Shown here: positions 51,587 to 62,900 of the stretch, one piece after another
How positions within the stretch are numbered: position 1 is the stretch's first letter
Layout of the letters: each line of letters opens with the position of its first letter
DNA from: Epithemia pelagica
Taxonomy: Eukaryota; Bacillariophyta; Bacillariophyceae; Surirellales; Surirellaceae
NCBI GenBank assembly: GCA_946965045.2
Contig: OX337234.1
Coordinates: 1,922,001-1,986,000 of the forward strand
Direction of reading: 5' to 3'
Length of the DNA: 64,000 nucleotides
Program-made: the position numbers and the translations under genes
Notes under the pieces: generated by a model
The model's database searches: none
What the model saw: the letters and a program-made list of their open reading frames with translations, nothing else
Told to the model about the DNA's origin: nothing

Positions 51587-52248
51587 CTACGACATGACCA
51601 AAGACAAACAGAGCACCACCCCCACCGACAACAATCCAATCAAACTATGTTCTGCAGTCGCAGCAAGGAAGGACATGGCAGAGCTTGAAGAAACGTTGTC
51701 ATCATTGGGTACATCGTCGTCACGAAAACCTGGATTCGGCACAGTATCATCATTTGTTGTGTCATCGGTGCCCGGTGATGGTGTAACTGATCATATTGAG
51801 AACAAATGGAATTCAGGGTGTTTGAGAACCGTCGCCAATCAGTCAGAGAACACGATCACGAGACATTTAAATCAGGCAATTAAACAAGGGAAGAAATGAA
51901 CTTACATCCATATGGTGGTACGTCTGTTCCGTTGGCGTAAAAGCATGAGCACACTTTGGTCGTCTTCTTGTACAACTCATCACATTGCTGTTGGTTGAAC
52001 GCGTTTCTCGTTGTGCTGGTTATTGTGGCGAGGGCTTGGCAGTTTTGCCTCAAGAAGGTTCCTGGTTCAGTGGGATTCTCGTATCTCACAATGGCAAGCA
52101 GGTTGCCCGGCTGACAACCATCACACCCACAAATGTTGCATTTGGCAGCGTATACAGCTTGGAATGGTCCAAATGCAAAGAGAAGACTGCAGAGGATCAG
52201 CAATAAAAATGCTGGCCTTTGAGCTACTGTCACAGAGGATTTCAACAT
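51587..52248 (-). CDS. Secreted Cys-rich protein with C-terminal GPI-type tail, copy 1
   Basis: Two exons, 52248..51906 and 51786..51587, about 180 aa. The intron (51787..51905, GTAAGT...CAG, phase 1) follows VPPYG. The ATG at 52248 gives MLKSSVTVAQR and a signal peptide (PAFLLLILCSLLFAFG...AVYA). The mature domain has CNICGCDGCQPG, IVRYENPTEPGTFL, NCQALA, QQCDELYKKTTKVCSCF and NGTDVPPYG, with an N-glycosylation site (NGT). Exon 2 encodes an acidic Asp/Asn/Pro linker, then Ser-rich sequence and a terminal hydrophobic segment (SLIGLLSVGVVLCLSLVMS) ending at the stop, the pattern of a GPI-attachment signal or tail anchor. A frame on the opposite strand (51594-51899) is a shadow of exon 2. Probably cell-surface; function unknown. 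Tandem paralog at 52892-53578. Confidence 0.78.
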
Positions 52249-52891
52249 GTTGCTCGATATTTTCTGTTCGTTTGCCACGGTCGCAAGTCGCAATGGATGA
52301 AGAATAAAAAAAGTTTTGTGGCAAGAGGCCGCAAGACGCAAGACCCTGCGAACTTGTTTTAAGAATGACCTCGTCGTGCAGCACGACCAACCATGTCAGT
52401 TTCGAAAGCTAATTTGGTTGGGAATCCGGCACTCCCAAGGACATAAATTTTCACAAGTCGTTTGGGTAAGAACGACTGACATGACTGATACGAGTACGCC
52501 CAACCATTCTTTGTGAATAAGGGAAAGCTGGAGCTAACCTTACTACCTCTTGTACTCGAAGAGAGTATGACATCTGAATCACTTAGAGGTTGTCTAGGTA
52601 GTTGTCAAGGACAACGAACGAAGGTAGAAGGTAATCCCAGAGATGATTTATAACTCACTTGAAGATTGTATATTCAGCAAGAAGACACGAGCCTACTTCT
52701 ATCATTGCCAACAAATGCAAGTGTCGATCTCATAGTTTACAAATAGAATAATCCCTTCCCAACCTCTCGACCATGACTTCTACAAACGCTCCCGTGCACT
52801 TCTTGATAACTACGAAAAGAAACGGGGCAGATTGTAGAGTGAACTGTCGTAGATCATATATTTTCAGAAAGTAATACTAGCAGTTGCTTCG
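52249..52891. other. Spacer between tandem Cys-rich paralogs
   Basis: 643 bp upstream of copy 1 and downstream of copy 2. No frame with recognisable features; presumed promoter of copy 1. Confidence 0.45.
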
Positions 52892-53578
52892 TCATGGAAG
52901 CAGTCCCAAAACCAGTATCCAAGAAATTAGAGCGACTGGTCCGTACACGAACGGTCCAACGTTGCCTGCTGAACTGAAATTGGCATCATCTTGGGTCGGT
53001 TCTCTTCGTGGTGATAAATGAATGTCAATTCCTTCACCGGTTCCGGGATCTGATTAACAGCAACATTCAAACCAATGGGTGAGCTTGGTATAATTTGGAT
53101 TTCCAGCAGATAACCTGGTCACTTACTTGGGTCACCGTAGGGATTATCGTCAAATCGGCTGTCATCTTGAACTTCTTCGTCTTCTTTCTCTATGTCACAG
53201 CAAAATCTTTGATGAGAAGAGCACGAGAAAACGGCATAAAGATCCTTTTACTCTGAGAAAGAACTGAAATTCCACCCAACAAACTACTTACTTCCATATG
53301 GTGGGACATCGGTGCCATTGGGATGGAAGCAATCGCACACTGGTGTTGCATACTTGTACAAATCATCACATTCTTGTTGTGTAAAGGGGTTGTTGCGGTT
53401 TGATGCCAGACTGACAATTGTTTTGCAACTTTTTGCCTGGTTCGCGTGGGTTGGGATAGTGCACGATATTGCGGCCCATGCCCACTTGGCAGTTCTCGCA
53501 TCCACAAATGTTGCATGTAGCTGCAATAGTTTGTTGCACCAATAGAAGGAGCAACCACATTGATTGGAAGGCTTTCAT
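52892..53578 (-). CDS. Secreted Cys-rich protein with C-terminal GPI-type tail, copy 2 (exon 1 frameshifted)
   Basis: Proposed exons are 53578..53292, 53189..53127 and 53049..52892, with GTAAGT donors and phase-1 introns; the first intron sits at the same site (after VPPYG) as in copy 1. Signal peptide MKAFQSMWLLLLLVQQTIAA is followed by CNICGCENCQVG and IVHYPNPREPGKKLQNNC. At about 53420-53445 the frame breaks: QQECDDLYKYATPVCDCF and NGTDVPPYG continue one base out of phase. Exon 1 carries one extra base relative to an intact frame, perhaps in an A run. Exon 2 is short and acidic (KKEDEEVQDDSRFDDNPYGD). Exon 3 ends in a hydrophobic tail (PVALISWILVLGLLP), a GPI-type signal. This is either a recent pseudogene or a base-calling error; downstream exons and splice sites look intact. 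Confidence 0.7.
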
Positions 53579-54025
53579 GATGGTTTTCTTGTGATGAGAG
53601 CTTGATAAAGTGTTACTCTGCTTTCATATCAAAAATGCGTGGGTCGCTGTTGTCTTCAAGAGAGGCAAAAGACCACAGACACAGACACATTTCACGTTAG
53701 TGGTAGGGCGCAATACTATAAGCTTATGAGTACGAGTACGGTTTTACGACTCGCTGTATGCTGTATCTCAACTGACAACTGACTGCTTTGGTGATTCGTT
53801 ATGGGCCTTTCTCGCGTCCGTTTTCGTCGGCTTGGCGGACTTCGGATTTCGGATACCTTCTCGTTCTCGCGGGAGCGAAGAATCTTTCAAATGCGAATCC
53901 AGAATCCGAAGACCACCAATGTTGATCCAACAAGAACACAAAGAAAACAATACAACCCGATCCATCGACAAAGACGACCGTGCAGATTTCTCATTATTTG
54001 TGTGACAACAGTTGACTAAGCGACC
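53579..54025. other. Divergent promoter region
   Basis: Between Cys-rich copy 2 (leftward) and acetate kinase (rightward). A short inverted similarity is visible around 53820-53900 (TTCGGATTTCGGATACC and ATCCAGAATCCGAAGA). Nothing else was recognised. Confidence 0.4.
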
Positions 54026-55297
54026 ATGGTAGACTCAAACACTGCTGGCGAAACTAAAAAGTTGGTTTTGTCTATCAACGCCGGCTCTTCGTCTCTCAAG
54101 GCAGCGCTATTGGAGGATGGTACGACACATATTGCCAGTTTCTTGGCGGAACGTTAAGGCACAGAGAGTGCTGCCATCCATTATTCACATGATCGAACAG
54201 CAACCAAGACGGATGAGCAAATTCCCCACTGTACTCATGATACAGCGTTGGAACACATTTTGAAATTCTTGAAGCAACACAACTTGTTGGACCAGCTCGT
54301 GGCGACCGGTCATCGCGTCGTCCACGGAGGGGCCACCTTCAACGATGCTACATTGATCACTGAAGACGTTTTAAAGGCTATTGACTCTGTATCGCATTTG
54401 GCACCCCTCCACAATCCACACAACGTCAAAGGTATCCGGTCGGTTCAAAAGGTTCTTCCCACTCTTCCAGCAGTTGCAGTGTTTGACACGGCCTTTCACA
54501 GTACTCTTCCTCCCAAGGCGAGTATATATCCACTTCCAGAAAGCTATCGCAACCAGGGAATTCGCAAGTATGGATTTCATGGTACTTCGGTGCGCTATGT
54601 AAGTGCCAAAGCCAACGAAATCCTAAAGAAACAATGGGATGAAACTTCCAAGCCAAAAAAGACCAAGAGTACGTCTGGATTCAACATGATTGTATGTCAC
54701 TTGGGAAATGGTGCGTCCGTGACAGCTGTCAGTGACCAAGGCGAATCTGTGGAAACCTCCATGGGATTTTCGCCCTTGGCGGGCTTAATGATGGGGACTC
54801 GCTCAGGTTCCATCGATCCTGCAATTGTATCCTATGCCGTGCACGCGCTGGACAAAGATGTCGATCAAGTTCTCAACGACTTGAACAAGGAAAGTGGCTT
54901 GAAGGCCATGACCAATGATCATGACTTTGATATGCGTTCCTTGCTTAAGCGAGCCAAGGACAATCACCAAGATGCTAGTTTGGCCGTGGACATGTTTGTG
55001 TACCGACTGGTACAGCACATTGCCAGTAGTATGGTGGCACTCCCTGGACCCGTAGAAGCACTGGTATTTACAGCAGGAATTGGAGAGCATTCGGCGGAAA
55101 TTCGTCGACGATGCATCGAGCAATTGCAAATGACTATTTTGCCTCAATTGAGTTTGGATGAAGCCGCCAACAACGCGGATGGAAGTGAAACCAGTGGCAT
55201 CTTGACTGAACCTGGCACTTGGCCCGTTTGTCTTGATATTGCGACTGACGAAGAAGTCATGATTGCCCAAGATTGCTTACGACTTACTCAAGTTTAG
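54026..55297 (+). CDS. ackA: Acetate kinase interrupted by one in-frame stop codon
   Basis: The frame from ATG 54026 to 55297 would encode 423 aa but has TAA at 54155-54157 (after SFLAER). Upstream, VLSINAGSSSLKAALLEDG is the ATP-binding N-terminal block. Downstream all family motifs are intact: GHRVVHGG, FDTAFHSTLPPKASIYPLP, KYGFHGTSVRYVS, IVCHLGNGASVTAV, GFSPLAGLMMGTRSGSIDP and FTAGIGEHSAEIRRRC. In homologues the stop position is normally Leu (LAERLG), so one base change (for example TTA to TAA) explains it. The enzyme converts acetate and ATP to acetyl phosphate. No presequence is obvious. The remaining frame is undecayed, so this is a very recent null allele, a sequencing error or read-through; I cannot tell which. 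Confidence 0.88.
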
Positions 55298-56036
55298 TGA
55301 ACGTTAGTCTGCGAGAGCAAGCAAGTAAGGCGTATGCATAAGCATAACGTCATCACCTCGCAGCAACAACTTTTTTCTTCTCCTAATACAATGTTTAGAA
55401 ATTTCTCATTAGGAGTCGAAGATGCTCCTAGGAGTACTCTGAGTAGAAAGTCCTAATCGATCTCGTTTAGAGGGTAGTCTCGGAGGGAAGGTAGCTGACA
55501 GCAAGCTCATTGAAGTGCCTGGCCTTCGTTCGTGAAGGTGGATAGTTAGTCAGCGCAAAACAAAAATTGGATGAGGCTGGCGCGCGCACAGCTCCGTCCA
55601 CCCATCCATCGAGAAATAACCACACATTTTTTCTTGTGGTGCAAGCCCAAGGACGTAAACATCTTCATATGCAAAATGGTGAGTCTCTACATGTGTCTTG
55701 GATGGATGCAGGTTATGTCGGAGCATTAGGTTGGCTGTCTTTCGGCAATGCGTCGATGCGCTTTGGAGTGTCGCATCGAATCAGGGGTCCCAACTTTGCT
55801 CCGCTGTCCATTGCCGACTGTGATGCACGACATTTCCCACCAACACCCCATATTTTCCGAATCGCACTTGCGTAGCAAATGCCTATTGACCGTAGTTCCA
55901 TCGCTGGACAACGGAATTCTTAGGTGTACTATTTTCACGTGAACCGCCCAGGTTTACGGCCGCGTCTCACCTTTGCGCCTTCTGTCTCAAAACCAATCGT
56001 ACACACAAAATACAAACAATACGAAACGCCTGAACC
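55298..56036. other. Intergenic region with palindromic CTCCTAGGAG motif
   Basis: 740 bp between two plus-strand genes. It contains the palindrome CTCCTAGGAG (about 55425-55434) amid TCCTAAT and ATTAGGAG segments, similar to loci at 34164-34181 and about 8590. An open frame at 55567-55875 begins without ATG and has no domain. Confidence 0.4.
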
Positions 56037-58148
56037 ATGACAACTATTTCCAACCACTCAACATTAATGCCTACTGTTACTACTTCAGGTAACAAATATG
56101 TGCCACCTCATCTGAGAAACTCTCAAGGTGGTGGCGGCAGCAGCAGCAAAGACGACACTGGCGGCCAACCCAATGATTCGTCACGATTTGGTGGTGGAGG
56201 AGACCGACGTTCGTCTTACAATGACAACCGACGCTCGTCCTACAATGACAGTCGACGCAATTACAACGATAACAGGCGTTCGTCGTACCAAGACCGTGGT
56301 TCTTACCAGGACAGACGTAGTGGGTATGATGACAACCGCGGTGGTGGTGGCGGCGGCCGCGGAGGTGACATGCCCCCGACAAACTCTCGCTGGTCAAACG
56401 TGAACATGGGATCCGGTGGAGGTGGTGGTGGAGGACGACAATCATCTTACCGTGGTGGTGTAGGATATGGTGGTCGCAGAGACAGTGGAATGGGTGCGCC
56501 TACTAACGAGCGTGGTTTTCATGGAGATATGCGTCCTGACAAGCGTTTGGAACAACGCTTGTTTGATCGCAGTGACAAACAAACCACTGGAATCAACTTT
56601 GACAACTACGACAAAATCCCGATCGAAGTGTCAGGAGAAGACATTCCTGATCCCCTTGATTCCTATGCTGAAGAATCGATCGGAGAAGATCTCTTCCGCA
56701 ACACGCAACTTTGTGGGTACAACAAGCCCACACCTGTGCAGAAGTACTCGGTTCCTATCGGTTCGGCTGGTCGTGACTTGATGGCCTGTGCACAGACAGG
56801 TAGTGGTAAAACAGCGGGTTTTCTCTTTCCTATCATCATGGCCATGATCCGTACCGGTGGATCTGAGCCTCCCGATCATAGTCATCGCCGTGTCTTCCCA
56901 AATGCCTTGGTTCTCGCACCTACCCGTGAGTTGGCCCAGCAAATTCATGAAGAAGCTCGCCGTTTCACCTACTGCACCGGCATTGCTCCTGTGGTCATAT
57001 ATGGAGGCGCTGATGCTCGTGATCAGCTGCGTCAGATCGAGCGTGGCTGTGACCTGTTGGTAGCAACTCCAGGACGATTGGTAGACTTTATCGACCGTGG
57101 TCGACTTGCAATGGAGAGTGTTCGATTTTTGGTTCTTGACGAGGCCGATCGAATGCTTGATATGGGTTTTGAAGTAAGTTTCTTGTTGACATTCCGTTTT
57201 CATATTATGGTCACGTCTCATAACTCACAAACCCTGTCTTCATGAATACAGCCACAAATTCGCCGAATTGTGGAAGAAAGCTACATGCCGGCTGGTGATG
57301 ACCGCCAGACCATGATGTTTAGTGCAACCTTCCCTGCAAACATTCAGCGCCTTGCGAGCGACTTTATGCGTGATTACGTGTTTCTTACTGTGGGTCGCGT
57401 CGGTTCTGCTTCGAAGGATGTGACCCAGACAGTGGAATACGTCGAAGAGCATGACAAGATGGGGGCACTTATGAAATTTCTCTTGACCATTGAAGATGGC
57501 CTCATTCTGATCTTTGTGGAAACAAAACGCTCTTGTGACTATGTGGAAGACATTTTGTCAAGCCGTGGGTTCCCAGCTTGCTCCATTCATGGAGATAAAA
57601 GTCAACGTGAACGCGAAGAAGCGTTGAGATCTTTCAAAAGAGGGGATACACCAGTGATGGTTGCCACGGATGTAGCCAGTCGCGGTCTTGACATTCCCAA
57701 TGTCACACAAGTCATCAACTACGATCTTCCGTCCAATACCGACGATTACGTGCACAGAATTGGTCGTACCGGTCGTGCCGGAAACACTGGATTTGCTCTA
57801 TCGTTCCTTAACGAAAAGAATTCCAATATTGTGCGTGAGCTTCGCGATATGTTGGATGAGAATGAGCAAGAAGTTCCGCCTTGGATGAATCAAATGTGTC
57901 AGTACACGGGACGTGGCAGCGGCCGAGGTGGTGGTGGCGGCGGTGGTCGTCGTGGCGGAGGCAGCAACTTTGGAAGTCGTGATGTGCGATACCAACGCAG
58001 TAACAGCAACAACAACAGTTACCGTGGCGGCGGCGGTGGTGGTGGTGGCAACTATGGTGGCGGCGGCGGTGGCTATGGTGGCAACTATGGCGGCGGTGGT
58101 TACGGAGGAGGCAATGGCGGGAACTTTGGTGGTGGTGCCGCATGGTAA
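56037..58148 (+). CDS. DED1/DDX3-type DEAD-box RNA helicase
   Basis: Two exons, 56037..57173 and 57252..58148, about 677 aa. The intron (57174..57251, GTAAGT...CAG, phase 0) joins MLDMGFE to [10 protein letters not shown], which is family sequence. An N-terminal KYVPPHLRN motif (the eIF4E-binding type seen in DED1) precedes RGG/Tyr-Ser-Asp-rich low complexity. Helicase motifs follow in order: Q motif ([10 protein letters not shown]), AQTGSGKT (I), APTRELAQQ (Ia), ATPGRLVDF (Ib), LDEADRMLD (II), FSATFP (III), [10 protein letters not shown] (IV), [14 protein letters not shown] (V) and [10 protein letters not shown] (VI). The C-terminus is a long RGG/GYGG-rich tail. It is likely cytoplasmic, acting in translation initiation, and the low-complexity ends suggest RNP-granule association. 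Confidence 0.95.
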
Positions 58149-58329
58149 TCGAATGACGCTTTCCCACATATACACTGACCTTGCAGCACTACGTACTGTT
58201 ATGGTTTCATAATCCGTGACGTAGAATATTCTCACACACCCTGTTTTGACGTCCATAAGAATCTCATTATCTTTACGCTGCTTATTCTAGAATTTCTTGA
58301 AACTTTCTAAGATATGCGAAACTATGGGG

Positions 58330-58956
58330 TTACTCTGCAAGGTCCCTTGCTTTTTGAGTAAGTTCCATGAGATCGTGCCCCAGGACACTGCTTTCATGGC
58401 GAATAAAATCTAGCTTGTCTTGGGTTGACGATGAATGGGTGTCACCACCTCCTCCATGTTGGTCCACACTATGTTGCTGAAGGATTTCGAATTGATTTTC
58501 CATCCAGTTGGCACGTTCCCGCAGGGCCACAATCATTCCTACCCATTCCCGTTCCTTCTGTTGCAGAATTTCTTTTCGGTCAAATTCCAAGTGAACCGCC
58601 TTGATCGCCATTTCCCGCTCCACGTCGAGTTGGTAAGAAGGTGCCGATGGTTTCACAGCCAGTGCGTCACCAGATTCTTCCATAACTATATCTGTATCTT
58701 GTACACCACAGTTTTGCGATATGGAAGGAAGCGGCTGCGGCGGACGGTGGATTCGCACCTTTCCTGTGCTGCTCGGGGCTGGAGTACGTGATTGAACACT
58801 TGTCTTGGCCACCAGTGGCGAGAGATAGGCCTCGCGAGGTTTGAAGACGCCATTACTCATATCTCCTGCACGGAGTTTTGCCAAGCGCCGTTTTTCGGCT
58901 TGTTCCGCACGACGCTGACGTGCCTGATCTTGAGTTTCATCGGGACGAGTCTCCAT
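58330..58956 (-). CDS. Small coiled-coil protein, function unknown
   Basis: 208 aa, single exon, ATG at 58956 (METRPDETQDQARQRRAEQ). The first 30 residues form a very charged helix (Arg/Glu/Gln/Ala). The middle is Pro/Ser-rich and basic. The C-terminal third (REMAIKAVHLEFDRKEILQQKEREWVG onward) is a heptad-like helix ending LMELTQKARDL. There is no signal peptide or membrane segment. A Gly-His-rich break (QHGGGGDTHSSS) separates the last helix. I do not recognise the family. The gene converges with the DED1/DDX3 gene, with 181 bp between stops. Confidence 0.65.
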   Translation of the reverse strand: METRPDETQDQARQRRAEQAEKRRLAKLRAGDMSNGVFKPREAYLSPLVAKTSVQSRTPAPSSTGKVRIHRPPQPLPSISQNCGVQDTDIVMEESGDALAVKPSAPSYQLDVEREMAIKAVHLEFDRKEILQQKEREWVGMIVALRERANWMENQFEILQQHSVDQHGGGGDTHSSSTQDKLDFIRHESSVLGHDLMELTQKARDLAE

Positions 58957-59904
58957 GCTACATCCACGAAATCAATGGGAAAGTGGGATACTTTTCTTCT
59001 CAAGAATTGACCACAAATGCCGACAAACCGACTGCAGGCATGTTGTTATAATATCTTCCCGTTCGTTCTTTTGAATGAAAGACCTTCTACTAAACGCAAT
59101 GATCACGAATGGGGACCGTTTCACAACTAGACTCCAGAATGTTGGGTGTTGGTGCTGGGTGTTGTGGGTCACGGGTCACGGGTCACACACAAATCATGGT
59201 GCGGAAAGGCGACCAAAACAGAAACTTTCTCTGAAGGAAATATATGACGGTTGACGCACCGTTTGAATTTGAATTGTTCATGGTAGGGGGTTAAATGAAG
59301 ACTTGACCTAAGTACAATCAAGGCGCTATTGCCCTTGCGACTATTGGCGGAAATAGCCCTGTTTGCGGGACTTGTATAGGCCCGTATTACAACCTATCGT
59401 TAATATTCTTGATATTGATAAGATATCTTTGAAAAAGAGCACTTTTTGCTTCTGGGTAGTCTTGCGGAATGAGAGCTGGAGTACCACCGCGCGTGCGCCA
59501 CGGCCTGTGCAACCAGAAACGGTAGAGAAACACCAGAGACGGCCCGCAGGGACACATACAGCAACGGGCACACACACACACTTCTAACACTGCCTTCATC
59601 CCCCCCCCATACCATGGTGGAAGAGGCATGAAACGATTCTTGGACTATACTTGTTGTATCTGAAGCTTGCAACACAAACACCTCCTTGGAAATTATAATT
59701 GTGACAACTACACCGTTACTTGCATCACTGGCGATTACGCGGTCCGAAAGTGCTTCCTTTTTTAGTGAGAGGTGCACCGAGTGCTGTGCGGGCACATCAG
59801 GAAGGAAGGAGGCGTCCCATCTCCTCCTTTTCTAACAACAGCAAGTCCCACTCACCAGTCGCACAGCGGTGATACCATTCATAATCAACAAAAAGAGAAG
59901 TACT
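58957..59904. other. Divergent intergenic region
   Basis: About 950 bp between two divergent genes. It contains a short (CA)n stretch (about 59568-59580) and a C9 run (about 59600). No gene or structured repeat was recognised. Confidence 0.45.
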
Positions 59905-62900
59905 ATGGTGGATTTGATGGATGGTCTGTCGAGTCCGGGATCCAAAACGTGGAACCCAAACATGTCCGCTCACTCCGAGGTGTCTTCCCACAGCGGGAAG
60001 AACAATCTTTCCTCGACGAGCGCCTTTGACTCCATCGTAGGTCAAGCAACGAGTGATAGTCTCTCGTCAGAAGCCTATGAAAAGATGCATGTCTCTTTGG
60101 ACAAATCCACTCCCTTAAAATCAACCGATCCAAAAACAACCAATGTAGTTGGTCACAGCCAGCAGCCCCATACATATGGTGCCTCTGGAGCCGATGTCCG
60201 GTTACGAAACTTATCCGACAACACAACCGCTATGGCGTCGGACTCGGAATCGACAAATCCTTATCATTCCGATGAAGAGACATACCATGAAGAAGGAGAA
60301 GAGGGAATCGAGGTTCCGTACGCAGCAGCATCGTCGGTGGCAACCACTACCCCTCTTTCCGAGGTGGACTCAAATGCAACGGAAAGTAAACCTTCCAGTC
60401 CAGAACGACCGCAGCATGAGGAAACCGATGCGTCGAGTGAACCAATCATATCGTCGAATCGATCCACTCAGGACTCGAGTTCTATGGCAACGCCCATCAT
60501 TTCCAATCCACCAGGTAGTCCGAGGCGAGGAATGATCAAGCCAGGGTCGATTCCTCGTCGATATCGAACGGCCTCGGAGGATTCCCAGTCTGCTGCTGGA
60601 CCTTCTTCTCCTGCAAGAGCCGAGCAAGCTCCTCTCTCTTCCTCTGTCAGCAATAAGAGCACTTCCCAGATCGGACCCTCGCCCAGAAATGAAAGGGTGG
60701 TACGTTCCTATTCCCAAAAACCAGTCAATGCCAGTCAGCAAACGCCGCAGCAAATGCCAACCACTCCCGACAGCTCGAGTGGAAATACGGTCATGGCCGA
60801 AGTATTGCCCGAAAAGAAAGGACGGACAAGACCGTCCAGTGCGCCGCGTACCAGCAAAGGTGGCGTCTTTGGACGATCTACGACCCCTCGGCCACCGACA
60901 TCTCCAACCGATTTCCGAAAACCGACAATGGGCCTACGGAGACCCTCCTTGAGAGACAGCAATACGAATGACGACAAACCCGCAAGTCGGAGGTCCTGGT
61001 TGGGTTCTTTTCGAGGAAAGCCCGTCACGGGCAAACCCGAAGCCTTGGTAGTAGTCGCACCAGATGGAACGGCGAGTGGCGGAGGAGCCCGAAGCTTGAG
61101 CCGGGGAAGTCGAAGTCGCATTGAAAATGCCGCAGAGCAGTCGGAATCCGAAAGCGATGTCTCGAATCTATCGAAGCAAAGCAAGCCCTGGACACCGCGC
61201 ACTGTTAGTGGGCCAGAGACGAAGGCTGCTCCAGAACAGTTGTTTGCCGTCAAGAAATTGGTACAGTCCCTGACCAAGGACCATACGGCGGAAGTGAATT
61301 CGGAGAGTGCCGACCAAGCGTTGCGAGAATTGCGTTCCTTGCAAACCGAACTCAGTACGCTTCGGGCTCAGGGCAATGCCAAACAAACAGAAACGGAGCG
61401 AATGCAAATGGAACTAGGGGCCGCCCAAAAAGCGGCGGCACAACTCGAATCTCTCAACAAGAGTTATCGTAAGAACCAAAAGCAAATGCTCAAGGATTTG
61501 CAAGATGCCCAAGCCGAGTTGGAGAGCTATCGAGAGTCGAATGATACGGCTGCCTCATCGTCTTCCAAGGAAGCACAACATTTGGCCGAAGAACTGGCCA
61601 CGACCATGGCGGAATTACTGGCGCTCCGAGAAGAACACAAGAAATTGTTGGGTGGGAAAAAGCGACCGCGGGCCGCGAGTCTTACTAATAGGAGTGATGG
61701 AGAGGCGTTGCACTTGAGTCGAAGTAGTAGTGAAGAAGAGGAAGCCTTGCTTCAGCAAGAAACCATGTTAAATCTACAAAAGGATTTGGCTGAAGCAATG
61801 GCCACAATCTCCATATTGGAAGAGAACAATGACATTATTCGCAAGCAGCTCAAGAAACGTGATAAACTCGAAGAGCGCTTCAAGAGAGTCCAAGCCGATC
61901 GTGACGAATATGCGGCCCAACTCCGCGACCAACAGCTCGCACAACATGCCCGTGAGGGAGGGGACGTCCAAGACCGTGCCGCGTTGGTCACGATTGAGCG
62001 ACTACAAAAGGAAAAGAAGCAACTATTGGTCAAGGAGCACATGCTGAAGGAAAAGATCCAGAAACTCGACACTAAAAACAAGAACCAGAAGGCGATTTTT
62101 CAGACCGCGGTGGAGATCAAGGACGTGGAAATGAAGATCAACCGGAAAGAACGAGATATTTTAGCTCATCGATTGGTGGAAATAAAAAAGGATGGAGAGA
62201 ACTCGGCACGGGGAGAGCCGCGGAGTAGTCTGGCCAGATCACAACCAGAAGGTGCATCGTCGGAACGGGAACAGCAAATGGCGCAGCAACTGGAAACCAA
62301 ACAGTCGGAAATTACCTCGCTGGAGAAAATGCTCAAGGAGCAAGAACGAGAATCTGATATTCGAATGGAGGAAGCTGTTGCAGATTTTAAACGCCAAATT
62401 GCTGAATTGGATGAGAAAATCAAGAAAAAAGAAAGAGAAATGGGAGAGTTACAAGACTGTGCGCGCTTGGAAGCTTTCAAGGCCCGACGCTTGATGGATG
62501 AGAAAGTAGGGGAGCTACAGGTTCAGTTGGACGAATACGAGGATCGTTTGATTAATCGGGAACAGCAAATCAAGCAGCTCGATGAACAAATGCGAGTGCG
62601 GCAGGCGGAAATCGAACGTATTCGAACTGTCCAGCAACAACAACAACAGCAGCGACGCCCATCCGATCGTCCACAACAAGGAGGTCGGTCGGAGCGCTTA
62701 TCGGAACTCAGAAACAGACTCGATAAGAACGAAAGCTTGATGCGGTCTAAGGTCCAGAATATTCGTAATTTTGACTCTCCGTCGAAGAGCACAATTGCTT
62801 CTCTAAACGACTCCTTCTCGTCTCAGGAACGAGCAGATACAAGCATGTTGGATCTTTCTTCTTGTCCCGACGACGCAACCATTGACAAATTGCGGGAAAT

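Noticed and set aside
51594-51899. 101-codon plus-strand frame with ATG
   Set aside because: It lies antisense to the second exon of Cys-rich copy 1, whose spliced product has a coherent linker and GPI-type tail.
54151-54169. A tiny intron (GTTAAGGCACAG) removing the acetate-kinase stop
   Set aside because: 12 bp is far below any spliceosomal intron in this window (51 bp minimum). A point change is simpler.
55567-55875. 102-codon plus frame before the helicase gene
   Set aside because: It starts at TTG, has no domain, and composition suggests promoter or UTR sequence.
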